Shown: in pieces, positions 48,330 through 60,545 of the stretch | How positions within the stretch are numbered: the stretch's first letter is position 1 | Layout of the letters: every line of letters begins with the position of its first letter | Assembly: GCA_003439945.1 (NCBI GenBank) | Contig: QVRM01005642.1 | Span: 62,001 to 126,000, forward strand | Length of the DNA: 64,000 bases | Source: Dermanyssus gallinae | Taxonomy: Eukaryota > Arthropoda > Arachnida > Mesostigmata > Dermanyssidae | Direction of reading: 5' to 3' | Made by a program: the position numbers and the translations under genes | The notes under the pieces: model-generated | The model's input: only the letters and a program-made list of their open reading frames with translations | What the model was told of the DNA's origin: nothing | Database searches by the model: none

Positions 48330-49055
48330 GACTGCGTGTTCGATAGGTCAGTGGGCAAGTGGAGTGCTCGTTTTCGTGAAGGCTGAGTGAAGTGCTTAAG
48401 TGATGACCACGCCAGGCAAACACGCTAATCACGGCTCGCTCAATTCGTAGACAAGATGATCAATCTGGTGAGAAGTGATCGGCGTGTCACAGTGCAAATG
48501 TTGGCAGTGATCGTGAAGGCCAGCGTTGGAACGGTGTGGACTATTACGCCCTACATGTTGGGTTACCTGAAGGTGTGCGCGCAGTGGAAGTCCCGAAAAA
48601 GCTCACCGAACCGCAAAAGAAACAGCGTATGGAGCTAGTACTGAAACATCTGCTCCGGTGTCATGAAGACTTGGAGCGTTACCGGTCACGACAGTTGTGG
48701 CATCACGTCAAGCCAGAAATACAGAGCGGGACAGCATGCAATGGAAGCATGCGTCGTCACCATCAAGAGCACCCGGTTGCAGAGAGCAAATAAGAACGAC
48801 CAAGTTCAGGTGGGAGCAGTATGCGAGCATCCGCCCTTCAGCCCGGCCACTTCCATCAGTTTGGTCCGCTAAAAATAGCTCAGACGCTAAACTCGGACGA
48901 CAAACTAAAGACAGACGCAGTGGAAAGTTGGCTTTTGTGACAACCGCAGAAACTCTGGGAATAGAGAATCCTTCGGCTGGTAAAACACTGGGTTAGTTGT
49001 GCTCAGGCGTCTGCTGATTACTTATGAATAAAGATTCCACTTGCACTCACAGTGT
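48330..49055 (+). pseudogene. Internally deleted mariner transposon
   Basis: The N-terminal half reads INLVRSDRRVTVQMLAVIV, then ASVGTVWTI (second helix-turn-helix), then KLTEPQKKQRMEL. It then jumps from the QWKHASSPSR block straight to FRWEQYASIRPSARP, LPSVWSAKN and the C-terminal GRQTKDRRSGKLA. About 150-200 residues holding the second catalytic Asp region are missing. Frameshifts are also present. The 3' end CACAGTGTGG near 49050 matches the fragment at 33570-33930. A non-autonomous relic. Confidence 0.82.
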
Positions 49056-49085
49056 GGTTTCGTACCTTCTCATGTGCGCACTCCT

Positions 49086-49134
49086 CATATATATATATAT
49101 AGATATATATATTGATATATATATATATATATAA

Positions 49135-49165
<31 letters not shown>

Positions 49166-49280
49166 AATTACATATATATATATATATATATATATATCAT
49201 ATATATAATGACATATATAATTATATATTATATATATATATATATAATTACATATCTATCTATAAGTATATATGTAATTA
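49086..49280. repeat. Imperfect (AT)n microsatellite
   Basis: About 190 bases of AT repeats with GA, TAAT and CAT interruptions. Confidence 0.95.
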
Positions 49281-50211
49281 TTATAGTCGTGTAGCATTTC
49301 GTAGCTATTCATCTATATGATTTGGCACACACAAAATACGTTTTGGTTTCAAAATAGCCTTAATTTGCGTTTTTGTGTAACATCAACCGATTAGCAACAT
49401 CCATCTACAGTCGTTATTTTATATACGTACAACATATAGTAAACGATATTGCACAAAGATTGAATGGCGTGAATGACTGTCCTCCTGTGGCGGAGAGAGA
49501 GAGCGCCTAAAATGAGTTATTCTTTTCGACTCGGTGGTGAGTGATCCGTTGCTAGGTGCACTTGAAAGCAAACGACCGATCCTGTAATGGCCGCTTTCAC
49601 AATCAATCAATTAGTCTATCAGCAGTCATCAGTTAATTGGCGTTTAGGCGTCCGAATGACCAATGTGTCGGCGTGAATCGCACAGGCCATTAAAGTCCGT
49701 AGGAACGAAGAGCCGCGCGCAAGAGAGCCGGCATGCGGTTTTAACTGCGGGGCTGCATCAGGCTGTCCTTGCCGTTAAGTCTGCAATGGCGCGACTTTTG
49801 GCCTTGGCAGTGATGATGACGGTGATTGCGTTGACGATAATGACGATGGTGGTAAAATATAGATTTTTAAATAACACCAGGAATTTCCGAGAATTATGAT
49901 GAAAAAACATATGTATATATATGTATACCGTAACCGGAAAAATGCTCAAGATCAATTGAAAAGCTGGTTAAAAACATATGTTTCTTTCCCAATGGAGTAC
50001 GCTCTTAGAGAGGTCTTGTTTCGGAGTAAGAATGAAATTACTAGAATCCGTGACACTGGTGTAGCTGCCTGACATAGGAGCACAAAATTTGCGATTGCGA
50101 CGTAATTCTCCTATACAGAACCTAAGTACACCGTTTTGTTGGTGAAAAAATTCTGCTTCCTTTAAAGGACATACGACCGGTGGCGAAGACTTTTCGATCG
50201 GGCCGGCGTGT

Positions 50212-50247
<36 letters not shown>

Positions 50248-50265
50248 CCATCATTTATTTAAGTG

Positions 50266-50308
<43 letters not shown>

Positions 50309-50370
50309 ATATTGTGATGATTTATTAATCATTTACAATACGTTTGCACACTCGGCAGTGCTCGCCTACT

Positions 50371-50401
<31 letters not shown>

Positions 50402-50734
50402 CTAATTGACGTCCTTGAGCGGAATTGCCCGTAAATATTGTGAGAATCTACCAATAATGGTAAATAAATATACATTTATTGGGTGGTCAGCAAGTTGCTG
50501 GAATATTTAGATGTGTTCTTAAATGCAAAATTATTCTTCTTGGCTTGCCAGATAAAACTAGTATCTGTTTCTGGATCGACTTGTTACCTGTAACGAAAAA
50601 TTGATCTTTTACGACAATCTGAAATGTGGATAGCCCTGGATTATTTTTCCAGAAGATGCGAAAGAGGCTTGCCCCTTCGCGCAAGATTTTGCTCTCTGTT
50701 TAGTGGGATGGGCATGGCATCGTCCGCCATGACT
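49281..50734. other. Intronic stretch with three (AT)n tracts, otherwise unassigned
   Basis: AT repeats at 50215-50246, 50268-50297 (followed by GA) and 50374-50402. No gene or element recognised between them. Confidence 0.55.
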
Positions 50735-51030
50735 TTCTTATTAGTGGCCAAACGATAAACACAGGTCTCTACTGTGTCTGCATTGCCTCGACCGAGTTCT
50801 TGTCGCTCTCAAGAAAAGGCCTCGTCTTGTGAGTAGAAAGAGCGTTCCTCTTCTTGCGTTATCTTCTCCAAGATAACGCAAGGTCGCATGTGAGATTGTC
50901 CAGTCTCCGCAAGATAGCAAGCTTCGACTGGAAAATGCTGTCTTACCTATTGCGCTCATCCGACATTGCACCATCGGACTACCGCCTAGTTTGTTGTCTG
51001 CAGAGCTATCGTTTTTTAACAATTTACCAA
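50735..51030 (+). pseudogene. Mariner transposase fragment (second family)
   Basis: Pieces in two frames: LDRVLVALKKRPRL, then YLLQDNARSHVRLSSLRKIA with the second catalytic Asp block (usual text L-x-D-N-A-R-P-H), then SSDIAPSDYRLVCCLQSYRF with the third acidic block (usual text S-P-D-L-A-P-S-D-Y-H-L-F). The Asp of APSD is kept. It differs from the HPPYSP fragment at 33570, so it is a separate mariner lineage. No ends seen. Confidence 0.75.
50853..50882. repeat. Perfect 13-bp hairpin inside the mariner fragment
   Basis: CTTGCGTTATCTT, loop CTCC, AAGATAACGCAAG. The right arm encodes part of the conserved QDNAR block, so the left arm looks like a copied, inverted duplicate of it. Confidence 0.85.
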
Positions 51031-51691
51031 TTTTTTATTACACATATTTATTCGACATAACATTTATTCAGATCTTATTATGTCTCGATACTAGCAATAG
51101 GAATTGAAGCCTGTGGCACGAACGCCAAATGCATAAATCTTCATGCCATCCTGGGAAGGCGGTCAGTGTGCATAAATTTCACACAGAAATACATTAGATA
51201 TATAGCACTTGATACATTTCTATTGCGTATGTTAAACATAACGTAACGTGACTGCTGAAAGAAGTGTGCACATGAGCTGGATTCGCCCGTGTACGGCAAG
51301 GACGGTCAGCAGGGATCACTTTATCATTTTATTCTTAATAACGTATATTCAAAACCGCTTTGGTGCTTATTGAACTAAAGTGGATTTTCAATTTGGTAAG
51401 TAAATTTTGTTTATTGTAAATCGATTTTCAAGTAGTTTAATATCAGTTGACATTTACAGGAGGGACAACTATCTAAAGGGAAATAAATTAACTTCGCTGC
51501 GAGCTGCAGAAACTCACTAATAGGCATTCTTCGAGATGCAGAAACCGGAATTCTTTGCCTTAGATATCGATATATTGGTGCAGAGATGAGGGAGGGTTGT
51601 GGCTAACAATGGAGACTACCTTCCTAAGTAAATAAAACCAGTTAACTCGTTCAACTTTTATATTGATTTCAAAGTTAGAGGATTCCTCCTA

Positions 51692-51762
<71 letters not shown>

Positions 51763-52059
51763 TATTAGCCAATATTTAGTTTATGCACATATGTGCTACA
51801 GGTCTCCTAAATAACTTTCATCGGCGATATTCCTTTTGTACATTGTTGGAGATGATACAGATCACACGATTTTCCGCAAAGCTTGCATTCACACTCGTTT
51901 GATATCTCATGCCACCTTATATACATATTTTCATATATGTATATATATATATATAAATCAAGTTCCCCCTTTTAAACTAAATTGTGTGCCAATCTCCTTT
52001 GGTTTCCCTTATATCCTAACAAAAAGCCAGTTGAAGTTCTGATGCTGTGGGCGTACCCA
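51031..52059. other. Intronic stretch with (AT)n, otherwise unassigned
   Basis: (AT)n at 51692-51758. AT-rich unique sequence elsewhere. Confidence 0.55.
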
Positions 52060-52260
52060 GACGACTAGGGCAGCTAGCGACTTCTTCCATTGCAGGCCCC
52101 TTAGCTAAGGTTATTAACCCGTCATTCTCTTCAAATACTTTTCCCACACGCCAAAAAACCTATTTTCTGACTCTGCTTTACAAAAAAAGAGTGGCAGGGC
52201 AGTCAAGGTACTGTCGAGTAACCCTGGTCAATTATGTCTCAATAATGAGCAAAATTGTAT
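52060..52260 (+). pseudogene. LINE reverse-transcriptase finger-domain fragment
   Basis: The frame reads SSIAGPLAKVINPSFSSNTF, then PTRQKTYFLTLLYKKRVAGQ, then SRYCRVTLVNYVSIMSKI. This is the fingers region of Jockey/CR1-type polymerases (usual text P-L-x-x-L-x-N-x-S-F-x-x-G-x-F-P ... P-x-x-K-K-G ... N-Y-R-P-I-S-L-L). It ends before motif A. Confidence 0.78.
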
Positions 52261-52689
52261 TCACTTTCTCTCAGCCGCTCAGTTCAGGTGTCAGCGCCGT
52301 CGATTGCCTGAACATGCACTTACGCAATTATGGCATTCTGCTTCAGATTCAGTCGAAATCTCTAAAGCCTGTCCGGGGTTTTTCTTAACGTCGCCGCAGC
52401 CTTTAATTGCTCTTACTCATTCTTATTTTTTGTAGATGCTTCAATGACTAGTCAGCTGCTCAGCAGTGTGTAGACTATATCCCGACGCTCTTTGTACATC
52501 GTGATATATATATATTTGCGGCTCGCCGAATTACAAGATTAACATTACGTAATGGCGTCCCTGTGGTTGCTAGATGTCCTTCGCTTGCGTCTTGGTTCAA
52601 AGCTAGAATCCTAGACGTATCGACATTCACCACTTCAGAGCACTCCGTGGAAGCTGCTTACAGATTTTAGGTTACATCTGATTGCGCTC
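52261..52689. other. Unassigned intronic stretch
   Basis: Short AT tract at 52503-52517; otherwise no recognised feature. Confidence 0.45.
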
Positions 52690-52880
52690 GCGACCTCTCC
52701 AGAGGGCGACGGCCAGACATTCCACGCCCGCACCGGTCCCCTGCCCGGGGGCATATTCAGGGCAGCAAAAGACCGGCGGTGTGCTCTGTTTGCAAACGGA
52801 AGTCTGTCAAGAGGAAGAAGCGGACTTAGCCCTCGGAGTCCCCTGCTGGACCCGGCACGCTTTGTGGCATTGCTTTGCGT
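52690..52880 (+). pseudogene. Possible piggyBac-type transposase C-terminal tail
   Basis: The frame RRPDIPRPHRSPARG, then KRPAVCSVCKRKSVKRKKRT ends at a TAG (52827). PiggyBac-family transposases end with a C-x2-C zinc-binding tail preceded by Arg/Pro-rich linker, as here. The second half of the zinc-binding site would lie after the stop in another frame. No catalytic DDD region or ends were found, so this is tentative. Confidence 0.35.
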
Positions 52881-53469
52881 TAGTAACCTCAACGCGGCAA
52901 AACCATGGACGTCGAGAAAACGAACGCGTTCACAGCCCCTTCCAGACCATCCTGTCTCTCCTCATTCCCCGGGAACCGCTCTTAGCAATATCGGACCCGG
53001 GTTTAGAGAGATTTGCTATCGTCTTGGGTTTATACTCAAATCATACTCAAAACAGTAAGACCGCAGATGGCGGAGCCGCCGACTAAAGTCCTTACGGACA
53101 TAGTCGTTGACAACGACAATAAAGCGTAGTACATTATTCTCCTCCATGCGATTGACATTACGTTTTATAACAAAAAGGAAGACTGGAACGTCGCTAGCTC
53201 TCTATACCTGAGCTATTCCCCTAGAAGGGCTACGGTCCTTTACTGAAAGCCCGTCAGCTGGTCTAAACTTTGTTAGGCCCTTCTCATCAGTGAACCTGAC
53301 CGTGGAATATTTGGCAGCGGCCGCCACCGACGCGTGCGAAGCATTGCTTCTGTCCGAAGACTCGATATAAGCAGGGAATATGTCTCCGACACTTGGGGAG
53401 TTTATTTTGGACTAAAGTTAATCACTCCTCAGGAATCGGAATTAATAGGTGCCATTATTTTCCGAGGGA
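52881..53469. other. Unassigned intronic stretch
   Basis: A frame continuing to 53086 has no recognised motif. Nothing else noted. Confidence 0.4.
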
Positions 53470-54890
53470 ATTTCTGCTATCCTCAATAAATGGCTTACTC
53501 ACAGTCGACGTCGGTATCCAACATGTATAATATGCTTGTACTTTCACATGCTAATGGAATTGCTCATACCAAGCAAACGAAGTCGCTTTAATAGTCTGCT
53601 CAGCGATCATATAGAGATTGTACGATCATATAGAAATCAACGAAACAACGGCATCTTAATTTCAAGCGGAACTTCTAAAAACAACGCGAAGACAAAGAGT
53701 AATTCTTGAATATAACGTCGTTAGGAGTCGCAACATCAAAACTATCGCTACTTATGTTCAAAGGCGTGTGGTGATACGAGACTCGTTAGCATCACTCAAA
53801 AGGCCAGATGATGCTTATGCAACCGACTGTCACGAGCAAGCCAAATTACTCAAGGATTTTTGCTTACAAACCTATCCTTCTCTAAATATTGACTCAACTG
53901 AGATTTCAAAATGCTTGGTCAATAACAATGCTTCCTGATCTGCAGACTGTACATGATGTAGATGTATATTGGATACGTCAGCTTGTATTCCGTTTAGCCT
54001 AATCTTTCAAAGATAATAAGGTTCCTGATATTTTTCTCACAGCAATGCTTCGCCCAATGCACACGAAAGGAACTAAACCCCAGTAGTAACTTAATGTCTC
54101 TCTCTCACAGGTGTGTTTTGCGAACACTAAAAGGTATCATAGGCAAAGCAATATATAAAAACGCGGATAGTCACGGACTCAGTCACTAATGCACACTTCG
54201 CGTACCGTCCAGAACCTAAATCTACTCTGTAACGTCTTGAAACTTTTTAAGTTTCAGAACACATCTGAATGTGTTCTGATAGTGAGTTATCGGGGCTGCT
54301 TAAAGGTAAGCGTTTCAAACATCTGAATGCTTTGGCGTCGTGTTCGGTGATTTTAAATCTGCGTTCGAGAATGAAATACACGAACAGATTCTGAAGGCTC
54401 TACTAAGTTTGCGCATTTAGAGACTGTCTCAATGCCATGGTACGTAGTTTTCTTCACCGCAGAAGATTTAGTGCACGCGTGAACGAGACTCCTTCTGTGA
54501 TCTAGTCTATGCGTCCTCAAAATGCCCACAGGGCACCTTTCTAAACCGATTTATGTATATACTGTACATAAATTATTTTGTGTATATACTTACAAAAGTT
54601 ATTAGGATATTGATATATGCGGGTGCTGATGAAAATGATATGGAAAAGTTCTAACAGAACAATGTGAATTGGTTCTTCAGGACACAAGTTAGACTGGAAA
54701 AATGGTCGTTCTCCTTAGACATTACCCTGTTGGTTGGTAAATGTGCTATCTATATTGTGAACACGGCAACCCCGAATATGGGTACAACAAATAGTTCCCA
54801 AGCATTGAACCATAAGAAACTAAGGAGCCACCACGTCCACAATTTCAGAGTTATCGGGGCTTCTTAAATGTAAACGTTTGAAAACATTGT
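53470..54890 (+). pseudogene. Heavily decayed LINE (linker to polymerase)
   Basis: Scattered pieces in order along the + strand. LRDSLASLKRPDDAYATDCH and EQAKLLKDFCLQTYPSLN (53780-53890) form the linker before the polymerase. PDIFLTAMLRPMHTKG (54026-54070) is the P-x-x-W-x-x-A-x-I-x-P-x-x-K-K-G block. VFGDFKSAFENEIHEQIL (54335-54395) is motif A. IYAGADENDM (54613-54645) is a corrupted Y-A-D-D box. LVGKCAIYIVN (54730-54760) is the following block. Many stops and shifts. Likely the same clade as the finger fragment at 52060. Confidence 0.65.
54255..54278. repeat. Perfect 10-bp hairpin
   Basis: CAGAACACAT, loop CTGA, ATGTGTTCTG, inside the decayed LINE. Confidence 0.85.
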
Positions 54891-54975
54891 CCTTAGAGCC
54901 ACATAGATATCAAACTGGCTAGTCAGGTTATTCTGCATGTGAACTGAGGAATAAGAATCCTGCAATTTAAACGGT

Positions 54976-55011
<36 letters not shown>

Positions 55012-58000
55012 CATACGACTTTCTTTTTTTGGAATTTTGGGCTGAAAATAGACAAGCGTCCCCCAGAAAAGTGTTGTAAAATGTATTGCAGGAAAGTAAA
55101 AGACGGTTTGACTGGTCGAATGGTCGGCATAAAGCTTTTAGACGGCACTGATTTTAGGACTATTCAAAAATCGCAACCGCAATTAGTGTGCAAGATGTTC
55201 AATGTAACCAGCACACACACACACATGAAACATACATGAAACGAACATAACTCTTTCCGATGCTTAAAGCCTCCAAACTGTTTATAAATAGCATGTTTCC
55301 GTGGAGAATAGCACACAGACTACATGGAAAGTAAGTGTACATGTGCCGTAAATTTGAACTTTGAATAACGTGACATTTTAATCTAAGCTCAGACAAGCAT
55401 GCGATTGACTAACACGAATTGGTTCGCATAGCGGCTTTTCCTGCTCCGTTCTTCGTGTTCTCCTTCCAAGTTTACTCACATACTGAGCAAAATAAACCGG
55501 TGTCAAACGGATGACTAAACCCTTCCGAACTTGTCACCCTGAGTCGTCCCGCGCTAGTGGTATTGATTGGTCGCAAGTGGACGGCTGCCTAGAGCCATGG
55601 GAAACAGTTAGTTTCCGCTTGGCCTCTAATGGCACTGCAGGAACCCGCCTGTGATCAGTGTTAGCTAAACATTACTATGAGGATGAGAGTCGGCCTTCGA
55701 CTCAGCGCAACGTTAGTAAAGCCCCATCAGTGCAGATGCGGAGAACCGGCGAACGGTGTCATGCATTCATAACGCCGTGGCCGGTGAGACATGCTGGCAT
55801 CAGCGACACAGTTGGGAGGGCCCTTCGGTCGGTTAGATTCCCAGCGATGCTTGAGCCACGGGGATTGTCCCGGGAAGACGGAGCGCGGTCCGACGGCATA
55901 ACAATGATTCCCTCGCATGGGATGTACTGTGTTGGACGCATTCACATTCTGTGTGGCCTGTTGAAACACATTCTAAAGAGATACGCAGCAGAGAAGGCTA
56001 AGAAGAATAAATGTCGCAAGTACTCAAATACGAACACGTGCGCGACCTCACACCGTGTGTTTTTGAGACGCTAGGGCCTTAGACCGAAAAATCGCCTAAT
56101 CGCATCTGTCCTAACCTGGCCAACACCACAAAAGTACATGCTCGGGCGAGTTTCTTAGGCAGAGGGTTTCAATTTTGATTCAACGGGGCAACGCTGCGGC
56201 GGGTCGTAAGGTCGTTGACAAAATGGGCCAGTCCTGGGCTGATCCAAGCTGGCGGCTAGGTGCGCATAGGTGCTAAGCGAACGGTGCCAACAATTACTCC
56301 GGATAACGTAGTCAAATGAATTTGCCGTCTGTTGCCTTATTCCGTCTAAGAAATAAATTAAAAAGTGCGGTATATATATGTATGTATATATATATCGTTT
56401 TTGTTTATATATAGACATCATATTCGTGCTGTGTATATGTTTCATGTCCTGCACCTTATTTTAAGAAAAACGTATTACTGGTGCCGTGTCACGTCTCCTT
56501 CGCTAGACACTACATTACACACGCAGCTTGGACACATTATATAAATAGCTTTGCCCTACAATATGGACATCTCCTGGATTGCGGGCTAGTCAGCGGTTGT
56601 TTTGCCGGGTGATTTTTTGTCCGGGTCTACGGTGAATGTTCTCCCGCCAGGGGTGAATCTAACCCGGCATGCTGATTTGAGCTTGACGGAAGCACAATGG
56701 ACTATGGTGGGTATTTGTCTACATTCCACGTGAGACAGGCTCTCCCAAGGATACGCTCAGACCTGAGCACATACTTGATACATTCAGACAGGCTGCCAAA
56801 GTTTAACTAACCGATATAACCGCCGCACACACCGCCGATCTTGTTGTTACTAACAAATTACTATAGAATTTGACACTAAAACAACAAATTAGTGAAATTG
56901 GGTCTCTACTTGAAAATAAATTTAAATCGCTCAGTATCAACGTTGTGATTTGGGTCGCTCAAAGTGCGTAGGTATGGATCGTAACTGTTACCTGAAATAC
57001 CCGCCTACTTTCAATAACATTTGTGACTCTACACCTCGTAAGTCGTCAAGGTAGCTGTGTTCTATTTCCGCCAGGTACGTATTTATTAGGAGTACGACTT
57101 CTTTTGTTCAGTAGTTCCGGTCTTCTTATCGTTTCTGCATTGAATATAGTCCGAGTTATTGATAATGTGTGATCGCTCCTTCGAGGCATGCGGCACGGCG
57201 TGATATGAATAATCTATATGCGTATGATATGATTTCAATTTAACGTACTAGCTTTGACTGGCGCGTTACTGTCCAGGCGAGGAAGAGTAAATGATTCAGA
57301 CTGGTTTGAATACACTCGTGTTATGTCCATGTACATACATTCAGGTTTATTACTTTATTCCGTTCTTTTTTTACTGATATCTGTCCGTCTGGACGCCAAG
57401 GGCGCTCTTCCACCTCAATATTGTTCTGAGGCTGACGTTCGGTTTGCTTGAAAAGGCTTTCACAACGTACACGAAGCGAGTACTTTGTTTGTCAATGCGA
57501 GTAAGGAGCTGCTTTGTGTACCTAATGTCGAGTGCACCGGTTGTGGGGATCATTCGGTTGAGTTTGAAGACGCCGTGTACAGTAACCACTCGAACGATTT
57601 GTCTCCGAACGGGAAAATAAAGTTCTGCAAATCCGATGGATTAAGAGATTGGAGACCTGGGCATTTTCAGTGCTTCTCGCTTCTGCTCTGGTCTTGCATG
57701 TGACAATCGCCACGTTTATACTAGATACATAATCCATGGCTATAATCACCTGGTCTGTTCAAATACGAACTTCCACGACGAGTACACAGAGTGCATCTGT
57801 CAACTCCCAAGTACGGCTGTACGAAGCATTATGCGTCTACCTGTTTGACCCCTACTATGAGATTACTGCACTATCTCTCTCAAATGACACGCCAAGCGCA
57901 GCTGAAATGTGCTGATAATTGTTACTGTTGTGACGCCAGCAAATGTCGCCAATGAGTCGTGGGAGAGCATGCATGATTTTTTTAGAAACTAAGGCTGGTC

Positions 58001-59379
58001 GCTGACATTCACGTCGCTAGAGAAAGTTAAGGAGCCGTTTGATGTTAGGAATAAGAGGTCAAAGTCGGAAAATTAGAGGAGAAGGAACCACTTACTACAT
58101 TCGAGTTACGGAGGCTGTAGTAAAGTATGTGTTTCTGGTAGCGCTTTAAACGGCGGCAGGCCACATCATGAACCTGCTGTCCAAACAACTACATGGCACA
58201 TATTTCCGAATAGAGAACGGCAATATTCAGCAACGGATTCCCCATCAGTGAAAGCAGATCCGCTGCGGCGCCGGGCAGCCGGACGTTTCATTTCGGACTG
58301 AGCTAGTCGCGCTGGGCCAGATCACCGTTCAGCGTTATCCCTGCGATATGTTGCTGTCGAAAATCGACGTGTCGCTTGATTGGCGACGTTCTGCTGGCCG
58401 GGTATATAGAACCACTACCGGCTGAACCCCTCGAGGGGTGGGGTTTAGGTAGTAGCAGCTTTATGTCGGGGCCACGCGATTATCCAAGCGAATGTCTTCC
58501 ATCGCTATGGCGGCTCCGTCATACACCAATAGCAGGTGACGGCCGGGTGCGTGTAGTAGAACACTCGTTCCAGTTTGATGAGTAGCCATTCGGCCGCAAG
58601 AAAAGCCCGCAGGCGAGTAAGCGAAGGAACAGCCAGTAGTTCCCGCCGTAATAAGGTAATTCTCTCTCCCGAGTGGCTTGTCAAGGCTTATCCATTATAA
58701 AGGAGGAGGAGCTGCCGCCGCCGCCGCATCATATGCCGACCCTAAGGCATCGGCAAACACTTGAAGATGGTGTGTTCCTACCGGGTTGTCATGGATGCTA
58801 CATCGCCGCGCCATGCCAAGTTGGAGCAGGTTGCTAATTTTTTCTGTACACCTCAGAAGAGAGCCGAGAAGAGATACTGCAACCACAAGGAAGGACTCAA
58901 ATGGGAACATCCCATTTGAGTCTGCAGTGAAGCAGTCTGCAGTCCCTGAATTCCTAACGCATCGGAGGTTGTTAGGAGTGACGTGCTACAATATAATACC
59001 ATTATACCATAATATTTCATAATTGGGTGAAGTTGCATTAAATAAATCTCTCGAAATAAATGCTTGATTGAGAAATGCAATTGTGGAAGCAGCATAATTT
59101 GCGCTCGGTAACAGCGTAGATCTACTCAAACCGCTACAGGAGTGGTTGCTACGAGATCAAATTTTAGATCACATTCCAAAACTCTGTTCTATACGAATGT
59201 ATATGTTTTTCTATACCTCTGTATTTCTGCCGACTTGCTGTGTGATTCTCCGGCTACATGCAAGCAAACATATTATTGATATTTTGTTCATTCTACGATT
59301 GTTCATTCACAGCATAGTAAGGAAGTCAATTGCTTTGCGTCAAACTGTGATCGTACCTGTATACCGTTGTTCTGATACA
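54891..59379. other. Intronic stretch with repeats, otherwise unassigned
   Basis: (AT)n at 54977-55009. A possible tRNA-like segment at 55770-55860 (GTGGCCGGTGAGACATGC, then GTCGGTTAGATTCCC). A repeat pair member at 57250-57340. A GC-rich block at 58250-58640 and a GCC/GAG repeat at 58704-58730. A perfect 13-bp hairpin at 58894-58922. A LINE-tail-like string GAAATAAATGCTTGATTGAG near 59052. No gene supported. Confidence 0.5.
58894..58922. repeat. Perfect 13-bp hairpin
   Basis: GACTCAAATGGGA, loop ACA, TCCCATTTGAGTC. Confidence 0.87.
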
Positions 59380-59600
59380 AAGTTGACTGCGACGAAAGGT
59401 TAACAACGTTGGCTCGAAACCACATCTTCTGCACGGCTGTCTCAGGAATCGCCTCTGAACACCCTCAATCGTACATATTTGTTTGCAATATGGGCTCCAG
59501 ATTGGGTGAGCAATATAAAACTCTGGATAACACAATTTTGTTTTTAAGGCTAAATGTATTAAGATCTTTATTTGTAGCATAGGTATTGTCGAGCATCGTC
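59380..59600 (-). pseudogene. LINE polymerase C-terminal fragment, same family as 16015-16270
   Basis: The minus strand reads VLSRVLYCSP and, in the adjoining frame, PIWSPYCKQICTIEGVQRRF followed by LRQPCRRCGFEPTLLTFRRS. The W-S-P-Y ... V-Q-R-R-F blocks are typical of the C-terminal region of Jockey/I-type LINEs. The order of motifs matches the fragment at 16 kb. Dead and detached from a core of its own type; it neighbours an FLDD-type polymerase of a different LINE. Confidence 0.72.
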
Positions 59601-59719
59601 CTCCAGCTCCGGTAAGGGAATGGCCTGAAGCCATTTACCGCTCGTCGGATTGATCGCGGCTCTCAGTCGCGCCTGCTCCATAATGTCACTTGCCTGGCAC
59701 ATCAACTATTTAGGATCGA

Positions 59720-60545
59720 CTTTACTAATTGCAAGTCCAGAGCCGATTGTGATATGCACTCAGGCAGTTGACCCCACTTATCTGCGTAGTGGCGGCAAGC
59801 TTGTTTCATTTGGGCGATGAAGCTGGGGTAAGCCTCCGGTGGTGCAATCCCTGACACTTAAGTCTCGGTGTTTTTAAGAGACCCTACGTAGGCAGAAATG
59901 GCGTCACTATTTGAAAGCACAAGCCACAATAAGTAACCTCTTAAAATGCGAGAAGAAAAATTTTGCACTTGGCATCATTTAACCTGAGTCCTGAGACCGC
60001 CTGTAACTCTTTTACCATAGCAATGTCTCTTTGAACCACCAGGGCGTCTCCGGCGAAAAGGCCGTCATCCAAAAACCATGGCCGAAGTTCGGAAAAAAAG
60101 GCGTGTTTGAAGGTCATGCGCTAGCGACGCAGATTAGGGCGGGGCAACAAGGGTCACCCTGTTGAACACCGAAGCATGACTCGATGAACTCTCCCTGCCA
60201 AAATAAATTGCTTGGAAGGCTGCACACACATGTAAACCAGCGGATAAAGTCGGGGAAGGTGAGGGCGCACAGCCTTAAACAGGTGGCCTCGTCTGAGCAT
60301 GTTAAAGGCGTTTTTGAAGCCTCGCTTGACGACTGTCTGGGGCACTCCTGTTGCGGTCAACGAAACGCCCTTGTTGCATTGCATGGACAGCCGTTACCGC
60401 ACCCCATCTGATTCCGCAGCCGAGCTGATGCGCAGAGACTATTGCGAATCTGCTTGCTGTTGAGCAGACCTCGCTGATCAGAGCTGCAAACTCCAGAGAC
60501 ATGTTGTCGCGAATAACCCGGGTTAAACAGAAAATAATCGTCAAC
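59720..60545 (-). pseudogene. LINE reverse transcriptase of the FLDD type, broken
   Basis: On the minus strand, in order: AHQLGCGIRWGAVTAVHAMQ (the Q-L-G-V-G ... G-G-A block, near 60430-60370), KRGFKNAFNMLRRGHLFKAV (motif A, D-F-K-N-A-F-N with the Asp replaced by Gly), LPRLYPLVYMCVQPSKQFIL, VQQGDP (near 60160), the catalytic box WFLDDGLFAG with FLDD at 60064-60075, and GLRLNDAKCKIFLL. At least three frameshifts or stops separate them. The family's usual tail is seen in isolation at 47270-47556. Confidence 0.8.
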
